This document shows, piece by piece, positions 1 through 9,912 of a DNA stretch of 64,000 bases. Below the pieces are notes generated by a model. That model was not told the DNA's origin, did not search any database, and saw only the letters and a list, made by a program, of their open reading frames with translations. The position numbers were made by a program, and so were the translations under genes. The stretch comes from Candidatus Omnitrophota bacterium (GTDB lineage Bacteria; Omnitrophota; Gorgyraeia; Aquiviventales; Aquiviventaceae): the NCBI GenBank assembly GCA_030697665.1, contig JAUYPJ010000037.1, positions 52,260-116,259 on the forward strand, written 5' to 3'. Position 1 is the stretch's first letter; every line of letters starts with the position of its first letter.

Positions 1-1118
1 CCCCAAGTCGCCAATCCGACGGCCCCGACCGCCACGACCCCTGCCAGATCGAAGCGGCTCAGGCGTCCCAGATCTTCTGTGATTGACGCCACGCCGTACT
101 TTCCGTTCAATGTCCATTGCCAGTACGAGCCCGCGAGAAACGTCCCTGCCAAGAAGCTGTACCACATGGCCTGACGACGGTTGACCACCAACCAAAACGG
201 CACGGCCCACACCAGCCACTGCATCCCGAAGCCAGGGCTCACCACGTACAGCCCCACGAGAAACAGCAGCGTCGCCTTCCAGAGATCAAGGGACGCGCCC
301 TGGCGTACGGACCAGACCCAATATCCCAGCGTCCAGATCACGTACGGCGCGATCGCGTAGGCGTCCAGCCACTGGGTCAGGGCCGCAGGAACGGTCTTCA
401 AGGTGTCCAGCCCCAGCAGCCCGAGGAGCCGCGCCCCCTGCAGCAGCAGGAGCGTGTAGCCCCACTTCCCATAGAGCAAGGTGGGGGCCAGCAACCGGTC
501 CAGGTGCGCGCTGGCCAGCAGCCGCACGTTCAGCGCAACACCGACCGCCGCACAACTGGCCAAGGCGATCGGCCATCTCGATCCCGCGCCCCTCAACAGG
601 GGCACCAGGAGCCCGGCGAAGTGCTGACGGATGCTGGCGGCGAGCGCCAGGGCAGCGCCGCTCAGCCCGGGCCGGCCGCGCTCCGCCACGCAGACCGAGA
701 GGACGAGGATGGCCACCGCGACGGTATGGAGCTGCCCGTGGTAGACCGCCAGCAAGAACGTGACAGGGTTGACGAGGTACCACCACGCGGCGCGCTCGCC
801 CCCCCTGGGGCTGGCCCGCAGCAGGAAGGCGATGCAGAGATCCGCGAGGATGGCGGGGACCTTGACGGCGAAGGCGAACGGCACGTGCAGGGCCTGCGAC
901 ACCACAAGACAGGCGGTGGCCAGAAGGTAATTGCCCATCGGAAAGAACGAGGGGTGCCCTCCCGTGGCCTGCGCATCCAAGATGTCTCGCCCGGCCACAA
1001 AGCCCCGGCCCTGTTCGAAGATGTTGGTGATGTCTGCGGTTTCGCCCCACACAGCGGCCAGCGCCAGCTTGACGAGCGTGATCCCCACGAAGACACCGAC
1101 GACCGACGAGGGCTTCAT
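1..1118 (-). CDS. Polytopic membrane protein, GT87/mannosyltransferase-like (3' end cut by window edge)
   Basis: Not in the ORF track because it runs off the edge. My reading of the minus strand from the ATG at 1118 gives [65 protein letters not shown]..., open to position 1, with many hydrophobic helices; ATGA overlap with the next upstream gene. Confidence 0.75.
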   Translation of the reverse strand, partial: MKPSSVVGVFVGITLVKLALAAVWGETADITNIFEQGRGFVAGRDILDAQATGGHPSFFPMGNYLLATACLVVSQALHVPFAFAVKVPAILADLCIAFLLRASPRGGERAAWWYLVNPVTFLLAVYHGQLHTVAVAILVLSVCVAERGRPGLSGAALALAASIRQHFAGLLVPLLRGAGSRWPIALASCAAVGVALNVRLLASAHLDRLLAPTLLYGKWGYTLLLLQGARLLGLLGLDTLKTVPAALTQWLDAYAIAPYVIWTLGYWVWSVRQGASLDLWKATLLFLVGLYVVSPGFGMQWLVWAVPFWLVVNRRQAMWYSFLAGTFLAGSYWQWTLNGKYGVASITEDLGRLSRFDLAGVVAVGAVGLATW

Positions 1119-1885
1119 CGCGAAATGTCTGTGGGAGCGGCCTGCAATCGGCACCTGAGCAGTCGAGCGATGATCTTCACGCCGTCCCACCACCTGATCT
1201 TCTTTCCTTCCCGTACGTTCCTGGGATGGTACGAGATGGGAACCTCCGTGATCCGGAATCGCCTCAGGAGCAGGTGGGCCGTCATCTCCGCCTCGATGTC
1301 AAAACCTGAAGCCATCAGCGGGAGCTGGCGCACGACCTCGGCGCGGAAGACCCGATGCGCCGTGTCGACATCCGTGAGCCGCGATCCGTAGAGGAGGTTG
1401 GTGACGCCGATGATGATGTTGTTCGCCACGATCGTGCCGAGGCGCACTGACGAGGACGGCTGGAGGAAGCGCGACCCATAGACGACGTCGCTCTCCCCGC
1501 GGAGGATCGGCTCCAACAACTGTGGGTACTCTTCCGGCAGATACTCAAGGTCGGCATCCTGAATCAGGATGAGGTCTCCGGTGGCGCGGGCAAGCCCCGC
1601 CCGCACCGCCGCCCCTTTGCCCTGACGCACCGGGAAGGTCTGCACCGTGATGATCTGTTGGGCCTCCAGCGCCTTCAGGATCGTGCCCGTCCCATCCCCC
1701 GATCCGTCGTCCGCGACGATGATCTCCCGCTCCATCGCCAGCGGGACGGTGAGGACGCGACGGATGACCTCTTCGATCGTTGAGCGCTCATTGTAGACCG
1801 GGATGATGATGCTCAGCTTCGCAAGACGCCGCACGCTCACCAGTGCGCCGCTCAGAGCCATCGACGTGTGGGCCTGGCGCGTCAT
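1115..1885 (-). CDS. Glycosyltransferase family 2 (dolichyl-phosphate mannosyltransferase-like)
   Basis: [22 protein letters not shown]...[12 protein letters not shown]...[20 protein letters not shown]...YGSRFL. Start placed at 1885 (ATGA overlap with upstream stop 1882). Confidence 0.9.
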   Translation of the reverse strand: MTRQAHTSMALSGALVSVRRLAKLSIIIPVYNERSTIEEVIRRVLTVPLAMEREIIVADDGSGDGTGTILKALEAQQIITVQTFPVRQGKGAAVRAGLARATGDLILIQDADLEYLPEEYPQLLEPILRGESDVVYGSRFLQPSSSVRLGTIVANNIIIGVTNLLYGSRLTDVDTAHRVFRAEVVRQLPLMASGFDIEAEMTAHLLLRRFRITEVPISYHPRNVREGKKIRWWDGVKIIARLLRCRLQAAPTDISR

Positions 1886-2595
1886 CGCTGGGTCACCCAG
1901 ATGAACTGGTAGGCGAACATCGTCTTCCACACCACGCTCAGCCCGTGATAGAGCGATTCGGTCCCAGCAAGGAGCCACCGCGGCAGCCGGCCCTCCAGGA
2001 CCGAGGTGAACGGCAACGGCGTCACCAGGGTGCGCTGGATCCGAAGGCCGGCTTCCTCGAGCAACCGCCGCCCGCTGGCGTGCGTGAAGAAGCGCAGATG
2101 AGCGTCATCCAGCAGCCCCTTGGTGGCGTAGTCGAACCGGCCGCAGGCCACCATGAGACGGACTGTCCAGTTGACGGCGTTGGGCAACGAGACGATCACC
2201 TGACCTCCTGGGCGAACCAGTTGCGTCAGGCGCCGGAGCGATGTGAGAGGGTGGCGGAGGTGCTCGAGCACATCCGCACAGATCAGCACGTCAAAGACCT
2301 CCCCGTCTTCCCACGGCCACGGCCCCTGCTGTTCCACGTCAGCCACGTAACAGCGCCGATAGGATGGCTGCGCCTCCCGCGCCAGCTCGGGATCCTGCTC
2401 AACGCCGGTGAGGTCTTCAAACCCGCGCCGGCGCAGCTCCCGTCCGAGGTAGCCGCTCGCGGTCCCGATCTCCAAGATTCTGGACGACCGGGGCCACGCC
2501 CACGCCAGGCTCAGGATTCGCCCGTGGCTACTGAGCGGTCCCGGCTTGAGCTGGTAGCGGGCGTCCGCTGTCTGTGACGTCAAAGAGTGGCTCAC
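1882..2595 (-). CDS. Class I SAM-dependent methyltransferase
   Basis: [33 protein letters not shown]...[13 protein letters not shown]...LRPGG-like core; probable GTG start at 2595 rather than the ORF-track start 2904. Confidence 0.8.
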   Translation of the reverse strand: MSHSLTSQTADARYQLKPGPLSSHGRILSLAWAWPRSSRILEIGTASGYLGRELRRRGFEDLTGVEQDPELAREAQPSYRRCYVADVEQQGPWPWEDGEVFDVLICADVLEHLRHPLTSLRRLTQLVRPGGQVIVSLPNAVNWTVRLMVACGRFDYATKGLLDDAHLRFFTHASGRRLLEEAGLRIQRTLVTPLPFTSVLEGRLPRWLLAGTESLYHGLSVVWKTMFAYQFIWVTQR

Positions 2596-3391
2596 GGATC
2601 CACCCCCATCGGTGCAGGCGATACCGGAGGACCGATTCCGCACAGTGAACGGCGTACGCGAGTCCGTTGACGTAGCAGATCTCGCTCCCGTAATAGGTCG
2701 GGATGGGCCGCTCGACGATGCGGAAGCGCCTCGCGAGGAATTGGATGATGATCTGCGTGTCGAAATGCCACTCGTCGGTGCACCGCTCAAACGGGACCTG
2801 GGCCAGGGCGCGGCAGCTATACGCCCGATAGCCTGAATGGAACTCGAAGAAGCGCGTGCCGAGCACCCAGTTTTCAACCATGGAGAGGACCTTGTTGCCG
2901 ACAAACTTATAGGACGGCATCCCCCCCTTCAACGGATTCCCGCCCGGCATCATGCGAGAGCCCATGACCATTTCCGCTTCATCCCGTTCGAGCGGATCCA
3001 GCAACCCCTGCATCACCTCGGGAGCGTACTGGCCGTCCCCGTGGAGGAGCACCACGACATCGAACCCGCGCTCCAAGGCGTAGCGATACCCTTGCTTCTG
3101 GTTGCCGCCGTAGCGGCGGTTGCGCTCGTTGCGGAAGATGCGGAGTTTCCCAAGGCCCCGCCGCCGCTTGTACTCGAGAGCCGCCTCGTAGGTCCGGTCG
3201 GTGGAATGATCGTCGAACACGAAGATCTCCTCGATCTTGTCCATCACGCCCGCAGGAAACCGGTCCAGCGTCGCCCCCAGCGTCTGGATCGCGTTGTAGG
3301 CCACGACCAACACCCCGATCCGCATTGGCCGCACCGGCTGAGCCGGCGCCTGGCGGTCCTCGACAGATGCCACCGGTTCAACGCGGCCCAT
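2528..3391 (-). CDS. Glycosyltransferase family 2
   Basis: MRIGVLVVAYNAIQTLGATLDRFP...IFVFDDHSTDRTYE...VVVLLHGDGQYAPEVMQGLLDPL...GSRMM. Confidence 0.88.
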   Translation of the reverse strand: MGRVEPVASVEDRQAPAQPVRPMRIGVLVVAYNAIQTLGATLDRFPAGVMDKIEEIFVFDDHSTDRTYEAALEYKRRRGLGKLRIFRNERNRRYGGNQKQGYRYALERGFDVVVLLHGDGQYAPEVMQGLLDPLERDEAEMVMGSRMMPGGNPLKGGMPSYKFVGNKVLSMVENWVLGTRFFEFHSGYRAYSCRALAQVPFERCTDEWHFDTQIIIQFLARRFRIVERPIPTYYGSEICYVNGLAYAVHCAESVLRYRLHRWGWIREPLFDVTDSGRPLPAQAGTAQ

Positions 3392-3405
3392 CGCCTCCGC
3401 CCCCC

Positions 3406-4689
3406 TCACTGTGCCTGTCGCCACCGCAGCCACCACAGCCCGTGGCCCGCCGGGATCAGCAGGAACGGCTCGATCGCGAGCCGATGCCGCCCCTCGATGT
3501 AGAACACGCTTTGGAGGAGCGCAATCGATGCGCACATCCCGAGGAGCAGGACCAGGGCCTGCCCGTCCATCCATCCCCGCACCGGATCGCGCCAGTGCGC
3601 CCAGATCGCAAGCGCGACACACACCATAAGGGCCAGAGACACCACCTGGTAGAGGCGCAGCCACCAGGAGGGGTACAGCAGCCCCGCCTGCGGCGAGAAC
3701 CACCAGAAGTACCGCCACTTGAGGAACCACCGCTGCAGGAAGGCGCCCGGATGCGCCCGGATGTGGTCCAGCGCCTCCTTCAGGAAGTAGTCCTGCTGTC
3801 CCAACTCATCGAGCGAGAGGATATGCTCCCGCACCGGGAGGGGTGCGGCGTTGATCAGGATGGCCTCGCCCTCAGGCGTTAAGGCCGAGCCGGTGAACCG
3901 GTACGGGTTATTCCCGATCCAGAGCACCATGGGGCTGCCGCTTCTGGTGAGGAGGAACCGGCCGTGCACAACGTAGTTGCGCCATACCCACGGCATGATC
4001 ACGGCAGCCGCGCACCCTGCCACGAGCGCCAGGGCCAGTCCACGGCGACGCCAGTTCCCCGGCACGCGCTTGCAGACCCACCATCCGATGATGGGGGCAC
4101 AGGCCAGCACCGTCGGCCGCGTCAACATGCACAAGCCGATCAGGATCCCCAGCAGCGCAACGCGGCGCCACACGTGTGCCGATGCAATCCAGAGGCATCC
4201 AGCCAACACCGCCACTAACAACAAGGCATCTAAGATGAAGGGATGGAATTTCGTCGTATAGAGGACCAGGCCTGGATGGATGGCAGCGAGCGACGCAGCT
4301 ACCAGGGCCGCCCCCTCGGGGCTGATGCGCCGTGCGCACGCGAACACCAGCCACACGAGTGCTGTGCCCAGAATCACGTGGACCAGTCCCAGGCCCAGCG
4401 GATGGTGCCCGGTGATCGCATAGACCGCGGTGCACAGCGCCGGGTACAGCGGCTCCATGTACGAGCGGTAGTCCACGCCAAGGAAGTTGAAGACGAACCC
4501 TCTCCCCTGCAGCAGGTTCAGGGCAATCGTCTCGCTCTCCCACACATCCGGATGCCTGAGACGGTCCAAGGCGATCAGTGCCCCGAGCCGCACGACGAAC
4601 GCCACCAAGCAAATACCGACAAGAAGGCGCCGATGATCCAGCGCGCGAGGGGACGACGCGTTGCCTCTCAGATCCATCCCTTCCACCAA
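3406..4689 (-). CDS. GT39/ArnT-like membrane glycosyltransferase
   Basis: Polytopic; RLGALIALDRLRHPDVWESETIALNLLQGRGFVFNFLGVDYRSYMEPLYPALCTAVY N-terminal loop typical of the PMT_2-type family. Confidence 0.8.
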   Translation of the reverse strand: MVEGMDLRGNASSPRALDHRRLLVGICLVAFVVRLGALIALDRLRHPDVWESETIALNLLQGRGFVFNFLGVDYRSYMEPLYPALCTAVYAITGHHPLGLGLVHVILGTALVWLVFACARRISPEGAALVAASLAAIHPGLVLYTTKFHPFILDALLLVAVLAGCLWIASAHVWRRVALLGILIGLCMLTRPTVLACAPIIGWWVCKRVPGNWRRRGLALALVAGCAAAVIMPWVWRNYVVHGRFLLTRSGSPMVLWIGNNPYRFTGSALTPEGEAILINAAPLPVREHILSLDELGQQDYFLKEALDHIRAHPGAFLQRWFLKWRYFWWFSPQAGLLYPSWWLRLYQVVSLALMVCVALAIWAHWRDPVRGWMDGQALVLLLGMCASIALLQSVFYIEGRHRLAIEPFLLIPAGHGLWWLRWRQAQ

Positions 4690-6503
4690 GAGGAGAGGAT
4701 CGCGGCGTACTCGTGCAGGATCCCGCGGAGCTGCTCCACTGAGGCGCCTCGATCATGGACGTAAAATTGACTGGCGGGAACCGGGGTCGGGATGACCGTG
4801 ATATCCGGGGCCAGCTTCCGCCACATCAGGAGCGCCCGACGCATGTGGTACGGGGAGCTCACGAGCAGGATGGAGCGCCACCGCTCATGGTGCAGGATGT
4901 GCGCGACAAACATGACGTTCTCGCGCGTTGTGGCCGCGTTCGTTTCAAGGATGATGGCCGTGGCCGGCACGCCATGGGTCATCGCGAGTTCCTTCATGAC
5001 CTCCGTCTCTTTGAAGACAAACGTGTAGCCGGACGAGAAAATCATCCGTGGGGACTTCCCTTGCTGGTAGAGGTCAACCGCTTGCTTGACCCGCTCTTGA
5101 TAGCCGCCTCCGGCCTTGCCGGATTCGCCCACGCCGCCCGCGAAGACCACGATCGCGTCGGCCGGCCGTGGCGGCTCCGCGACCCGGAGGGGCTCCGCCA
5201 GCCACCAGGGGACCGGACTGTGGAAGATGAGCAGGTATCCGAACGTCAGCCCCAGCGCAACCTGGAGGGCCCGTCGACGCGCGCTCAGGTAGAGCCGGCG
5301 GAGAGCGACTTCCCACTGCGTGGCGTCCGCCTGGCGGGCGCGCAAACGTTCCTCAATCAACTCGGCCATCTTGGCGATGCGCGCATCCCAGCTATTCTGT
5401 TTGGCGATCTCAATGCGGCGGGTGATCTCCTCCAGAGGGCTCGGCTCCAGCGCCCGAAGGACTGCACGCCCGAACTCTTCAGCGTCATGCGCCACATGGA
5501 CCACCTCACCATGCTCCATATTGAAGCGGCGGATCTCCGGGAGGTCCGTGGCCACGACAGGGATCCCCATCGCCAGGTACTCGTTCAGTTTTGCAGGATA
5601 GATGTGGGCGGTGTATTCATTGATGGCATAGGGGATGAGGCCGGCCTGGAACCGCTTGATATAGTGCGGGAGCTCCTCGTGTGTGCGCGGCCCGAGAAAC
5701 ACGATGTTGGACGCCGTGAGGTGCGACACCTCTGTCTGCATCGGCCCGACCATCACAAACGTCACCTGGGGCAGGCGTGCCGCGACGGCCTGAAGAAGCC
5801 CTTGATCGAGTTCCTTCCTAATGCCCCCAATGTATCCAACGACAGGACCGCGCACATCTTTCAAGTCGTTCGGTTCGACCGCCGCACGCCGGGCATGTTC
5901 AAACTGGTTGAAATTGACGCCAAACGGAAACGAGTAGACATGGCGGTTGAAGCGTGATGCCCGAACGAACAGCCGTTCGGATGTCACGAAGACGAGCTCA
6001 GCCCGTCGGAGCAGCCAGGATTCGCTCCGGCTGATGCGGCGTGCCCCTGCCGAGCTCGACGCCAGGTCATCAATACAGTAGTAGACGGTGAGCTCCGGAT
6101 CAAGCTCCTCCAGCAGATCGCACGCGAGGGGAGTGGGTAGAAAGGTCCACACCACGGAAGGCCGAAATCCGATCGCATGCATCCAGCGCTGAATGGCTCG
6201 GAACATCAAGTGCCGATTGATCCATCGCGCCACCAGGGAATACGGAAACGGGAGAATGAGCGGCGAGTAGACGAACAGTCGTTCTCGCACCTGGCGAAAC
6301 CCCTTGGTCCCTCGCCACCAATTGAGCAACCGCCGTTTCAGGCGTGGCAAATCCCTCAAGGTCGGCGCGCGCACCCCGGTGTTCTCGACAAAGAGCACCC
6401 GGTTGCCCTGCCCGGCGAGGGCAGCCATGATCTCCTGGTGGCCTTGCCAGATGAAATCCCAGTCAATGGAGGAGATGCACAGGATATCGTAGCCGCTTAA
6501 CAT
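4668..6503 (-). CDS. Fusion: GT4-type glycosyltransferase + TM segment + DUF218 (YdcF/ElyC/SanA-like)
   Basis: N-term MLSGYDILCISSIDWDFIWQGHQEIMAALAGQGNRVLFVENTG... with GT4 core; C-term LGLTFGYLLIF...ADAIVVFAGGVGESGKAGGGYQERVKQAVDLYQQGKSPRMIFSSGY...ETNAATTRENV...SSPYHMRRALLMW (DUF218 signature). Confidence 0.82.
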   Translation of the reverse strand: MLSGYDILCISSIDWDFIWQGHQEIMAALAGQGNRVLFVENTGVRAPTLRDLPRLKRRLLNWWRGTKGFRQVRERLFVYSPLILPFPYSLVARWINRHLMFRAIQRWMHAIGFRPSVVWTFLPTPLACDLLEELDPELTVYYCIDDLASSSAGARRISRSESWLLRRAELVFVTSERLFVRASRFNRHVYSFPFGVNFNQFEHARRAAVEPNDLKDVRGPVVGYIGGIRKELDQGLLQAVAARLPQVTFVMVGPMQTEVSHLTASNIVFLGPRTHEELPHYIKRFQAGLIPYAINEYTAHIYPAKLNEYLAMGIPVVATDLPEIRRFNMEHGEVVHVAHDAEEFGRAVLRALEPSPLEEITRRIEIAKQNSWDARIAKMAELIEERLRARQADATQWEVALRRLYLSARRRALQVALGLTFGYLLIFHSPVPWWLAEPLRVAEPPRPADAIVVFAGGVGESGKAGGGYQERVKQAVDLYQQGKSPRMIFSSGYTFVFKETEVMKELAMTHGVPATAIILETNAATTRENVMFVAHILHHERWRSILLVSSPYHMRRALLMWRKLAPDITVIPTPVPASQFYVHDRGASVEQLRGILHEYAAILSSWWKGWI

Positions 6504-6581
6504 GCGATACGCGTACCGCCCGACGGTACCGAGGCCACCTGCCGCTGTGCGTTCACGCGCAGCCGACGGCGCCACGCCTCG

Positions 6582-7607
6582 TCATTGAGGACACGCTTCC
6601 AGCGCCTTGAGCATATTGAACTGAAGATCCGCCAGCGAAGTCCCTGCATGCACGCGGCGCAGCCGGTAGCGATTCTTGGCGCTGTCAAGGCGGTTGTGTC
6701 CACACTCCATCGTGAAGCCCATCGTATAGCCGCACTGGGCCAGCAGGGTCTCCGCCTCCCGAGGAATATCCGACGAACGTCCGACGGGATAGGCGAAGGC
6801 CTCGATCGGACGTCCTACAGCCGCCTCGAGAACCGCCTTCGATTCTGCAAGCTCTCGCACCACCTCCTGCCCGCTCAGGCCCGTGAGAAGACGATGCGAG
6901 ATCCCGTGACTGCCGATGGCAATGGACGGGTCGAGCATCCTGAGATCTTCTGCACTGAGATACAACCGCGAGGCGATCTCCTGCTCGCCACAGCCGCCGT
7001 CGTGCCAGTCTACGGCCGTGGCGGCTGCGGGATGGGACTGCGCCTTTAAGCCTGCCTTGATCAGTTGCTGCTTCCTGGCCTCTCGCCGCCAGTCGTGCAC
7101 GGCAGGTACCCCCTCACCCACCGATTCCGTCCTGAGGTTGCGGTCGACGGTCAGCGCGAGCCGATCGATCCAGAGCAGACGCTTCAGTTCCCCCAACCCC
7201 GCCGTCGTGGGGAACACGACGGCCGGCAGCCGATGACGCTTCAGGATCGGTGCGACAAACGTCACGAAGTCGCGATAGCCATCGTCGAACGTCAACAGCA
7301 GACTTCCCGGTGGCAACGAGACACGCCCATCGAGAGCTTGACGGAGTGTCGCCAATGAGACGATCGTGACGTGGTCCTTCAGAAAGTTCACCATGGCTTC
7401 GAACACCTCGGGCGAACCGTTCACGAGACTCCACAGGCCGGTCTCAAAAGCTTCAGGGGTCGTGATCCGATGAAACGCGACGACGAGGAGTCCCTGGCGC
7501 CGCACGCGTTTTCGTCCCGGACCGCGCGGGCCCCAATACCATGCTGCCAGCCGGTGCTTCAGCCAGCACTTGCCCTCCACGGACCACCGCCAAGGCGCGT
7601 GGATCAT
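6582..7607 (-). CDS. Polysaccharide deacetylase (NodB-like)
   Basis: GLLVVAFHRI...PPGSLLLTFDDGYRDFVTFVAPILKRHRLPAVVFPTT...GSHGISHRLLTGLS...AFAYPVGR. Confidence 0.92.
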   Translation of the reverse strand: MIHAPWRWSVEGKCWLKHRLAAWYWGPRGPGRKRVRRQGLLVVAFHRITTPEAFETGLWSLVNGSPEVFEAMVNFLKDHVTIVSLATLRQALDGRVSLPPGSLLLTFDDGYRDFVTFVAPILKRHRLPAVVFPTTAGLGELKRLLWIDRLALTVDRNLRTESVGEGVPAVHDWRREARKQQLIKAGLKAQSHPAAATAVDWHDGGCGEQEIASRLYLSAEDLRMLDPSIAIGSHGISHRLLTGLSGQEVVRELAESKAVLEAAVGRPIEAFAYPVGRSSDIPREAETLLAQCGYTMGFTMECGHNRLDSAKNRYRLRRVHAGTSLADLQFNMLKALEACPQ

Positions 7608-8332
7608 CCCCCTGGCTTCCTCGCGAGGAGCAGGTGGCCCAAGGTGTCGTCTGGATCGCAGTGGAGCCGATCAAGCAGCCCGCACACGGCTTGCGTCAAT
7701 CCGCACACCACGGCCACCACGGGCCTCCCCGCCACCCGCAGACCGCCGAAGTTGTGCAACAGATAGAGGCTGGTCGCATGTCCGATCATTGTCCAGAAGC
7801 CGCCGCGGGCTGTCAGCTCCACCACTTCCAGACCCACATGTTCTGTCAACCGCCTGAGACCGAAGCGCGTCACCCGAAACAAGTCGTGTGGTGGATCGTG
7901 CTCACGGTTCGCCTGAGAGCTAATCAGCAGGAGATGACCTCCCGGCCGCAGCAGCCGCGCGAACTCACCGAACAACCGATGAGGCTCCCAGACATAGTCA
8001 AACACCTGCACACAGAGGATCGTGTCAGCGCACCCTGACTGAAACGGCGACGTTTCCCCGCGGCCGAACACATCCACGGGCGCATCCTCCGGCGCTCTGG
8101 GCAGATCCAGCCCCACGTAAGTCGCCGCGCCAGGAAACAAATGCCGGTACGGCTGGCGACCGCAGCCCACATCAATCACAGTCCCGCGCACCAGATGGCC
8201 GAAACGCCGCAGCCCCTCGTAATGCGTCTGCTCAGCCAACCACCCTGGGTTGAACCAGTGCAACCGCGGACGCACGGGCCGTCGCAGCGCGGATGGCGTC
8301 GCACGACCGCGGATATCGCGCCCGCTCAACAT
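7604..8332 (-). CDS. Class I SAM-dependent methyltransferase
   Basis: LVRGTVIDVGCGRQPYRHLFPGAATYVGLDLP...FGEFARLLRPGGHLLLISSQ; ATGA overlap (7604/7607). Confidence 0.85.
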   Translation of the reverse strand: MLSGRDIRGRATPSALRRPVRPRLHWFNPGWLAEQTHYEGLRRFGHLVRGTVIDVGCGRQPYRHLFPGAATYVGLDLPRAPEDAPVDVFGRGETSPFQSGCADTILCVQVFDYVWEPHRLFGEFARLLRPGGHLLLISSQANREHDPPHDLFRVTRFGLRRLTEHVGLEVVELTARGGFWTMIGHATSLYLLHNFGGLRVAGRPVVAVVCGLTQAVCGLLDRLHCDPDDTLGHLLLARKPGG

Positions 8333-9909
8333 TCCCCGTCATGACCTCTCGAAGACGCGCCAGCCGACGACAGCGTCACATACACCCGTTTCACCAACGA
8401 CAACAACGTTGGAGGACAGTCGACGTGGTCGAACAGCGACAGGTCATCAGAGGAAAAAATCCCGCTCGCTCGAGTCCATCCAAGCAGTAGCAGGGCCGCC
8501 GACACCAGGAGAGCGAGCTTGACCACTTGCCCGGCGCCTGAAACGAAGGCGAGCACGCCAGCCACGAGGCTCGCGGCGATCAGGGCCGTGGAGGACTCCA
8601 CCCCGATCCGCCGGTTGCCCCAGGAGAGGGCGCACCAGGCAAATACCGCGAAGCTCGCGCCGGTGGCCCACGCGGCGCCGAAGGCCCCGAACCTCGGAAC
8701 CAGCAGGATATCTCCCACGATCTTCACCACCGCCATCAGTACGCCATACAGGGTGTTCCACGCCGGCCCATCGTGGCTGAAGAAGAGCGGGTTATACAAC
8801 GAGATGATGGGTTGAAACGTCAAACTCACCAGGAGAATGGAGAGCACCTGCCCGCTGATCGCGAAACGCGGGCCCATCAGGAGGGAAAAGAACGGTTCGG
8901 CGACGATCCCGAGGCCCAACAGCACAAACCCCCAGAGGACGGTCACTTGAGGAACGAACCGGACGAGATACCGAGTCACCCGGTCCTCTCGCCCCTGAGC
9001 CCGCCAGGCGGTCAGCACAGGAAACATGAGGGTGTGCATGCCGGTCAGCACACTCCCGATAAAGAGGAACACCTGGAAGGCAATCTGGTACACCCCCACC
9101 TCGGCGCGTCCCTGGAGAAATCGAAGGAAATAGAGATCGACCCAATCACAGAGATACGCGGCGAAGAACCCAAGCCAGAGCGCGAGGGAATATCGCGTCA
9201 GGGTCCTGGTGAAACGCCAGTCAATGCCTCTGGGCTGGGTGATCGAGCTGTCTAATCGCGGCAAGCTGATCGCGGCCTGCACGACCATGGCGATCCCCAA
9301 GCACAGAATGACCGCAAGCGGAGTCATCCGCGAGCCGCTGAGCCACGCCAGTCCTGTGAGAAGAACGAGGTAGACGATCCGGCCCTCCACAGGGCTCCAT
9401 GAGGCGGCCTTCATGTTGCCTTGCATCTGGAGCAACTGCACGATGGCACCTGTGAGCACCGTCACGGCAAAGATCGCAATGAACACCGCGGGCAGCCGTC
9501 CATTGAGACCCACGATGCTCGCGCCGACGCGGGAGACCGAGAGCAACACGCAGGACGACACGACGAGCAGCGTCGTGACCAGGGCGGTCCACGCCCAGAA
9601 CACACGCCCTGCCGCTCCCTGAGAGATGAGCGCCTCTCGGCCATACCGCATCGCCGCAGGGAAGCTCCACTTCACTCCCGCGACAAAGAACAGTTGAATC
9701 ATCCCCAGAAAGAGGGCCACGGTTCCGTACCCCTCAGGGCCTAACAGGCGGGCCGTGAGTACCGTCGTGACTGCCGCCAAGACGGCAAACGCCACTTGCC
9801 CAGCAAGGATGGAGACGTAATCCCACCACGCAGTGTGAACACCCGTCACATCCTGGATGCTCGTCGTGGGAATGCCTACCGGTCGCTCTATGCTGGTTTC
9901 CATGAGCAC
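8326..9909 (-). CDS. Oligosaccharide flippase / polysaccharide biosynthesis protein (Wzx/MATE-like)
   Basis: About 12 hydrophobic segments; YVSILAGQVAFAVLAAVTTVLTARLLGPEGYGTVALFLGMIQLFFVAGVKW N-terminus characteristic of Wzx-type flippases. Confidence 0.88.
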   Translation of the reverse strand: MLMETSIERPVGIPTTSIQDVTGVHTAWWDYVSILAGQVAFAVLAAVTTVLTARLLGPEGYGTVALFLGMIQLFFVAGVKWSFPAAMRYGREALISQGAAGRVFWAWTALVTTLLVVSSCVLLSVSRVGASIVGLNGRLPAVFIAIFAVTVLTGAIVQLLQMQGNMKAASWSPVEGRIVYLVLLTGLAWLSGSRMTPLAVILCLGIAMVVQAAISLPRLDSSITQPRGIDWRFTRTLTRYSLALWLGFFAAYLCDWVDLYFLRFLQGRAEVGVYQIAFQVFLFIGSVLTGMHTLMFPVLTAWRAQGREDRVTRYLVRFVPQVTVLWGFVLLGLGIVAEPFFSLLMGPRFAISGQVLSILLVSLTFQPIISLYNPLFFSHDGPAWNTLYGVLMAVVKIVGDILLVPRFGAFGAAWATGASFAVFAWCALSWGNRRIGVESSTALIAASLVAGVLAFVSGAGQVVKLALLVSAALLLLGWTRASGIFSSDDLSLFDHVDCPPTLLSLVKRVYVTLSSAGASSRGHDGEC

Positions 9910-9912
9910 CCC

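Noticed and set aside
286-1096. Minus-strand ORFs 286-1050 and 662-1096 in the track
   Set aside because: Wrong frames of the edge-truncated membrane protein gene 1-1118, which the track omits.
3908-4756. Alternative-frame minus-strand ORFs such as 3908-4756, 12545-12865 and 61962-62396
   Set aside because: Overlap well-supported genes in another frame and show no family signature.
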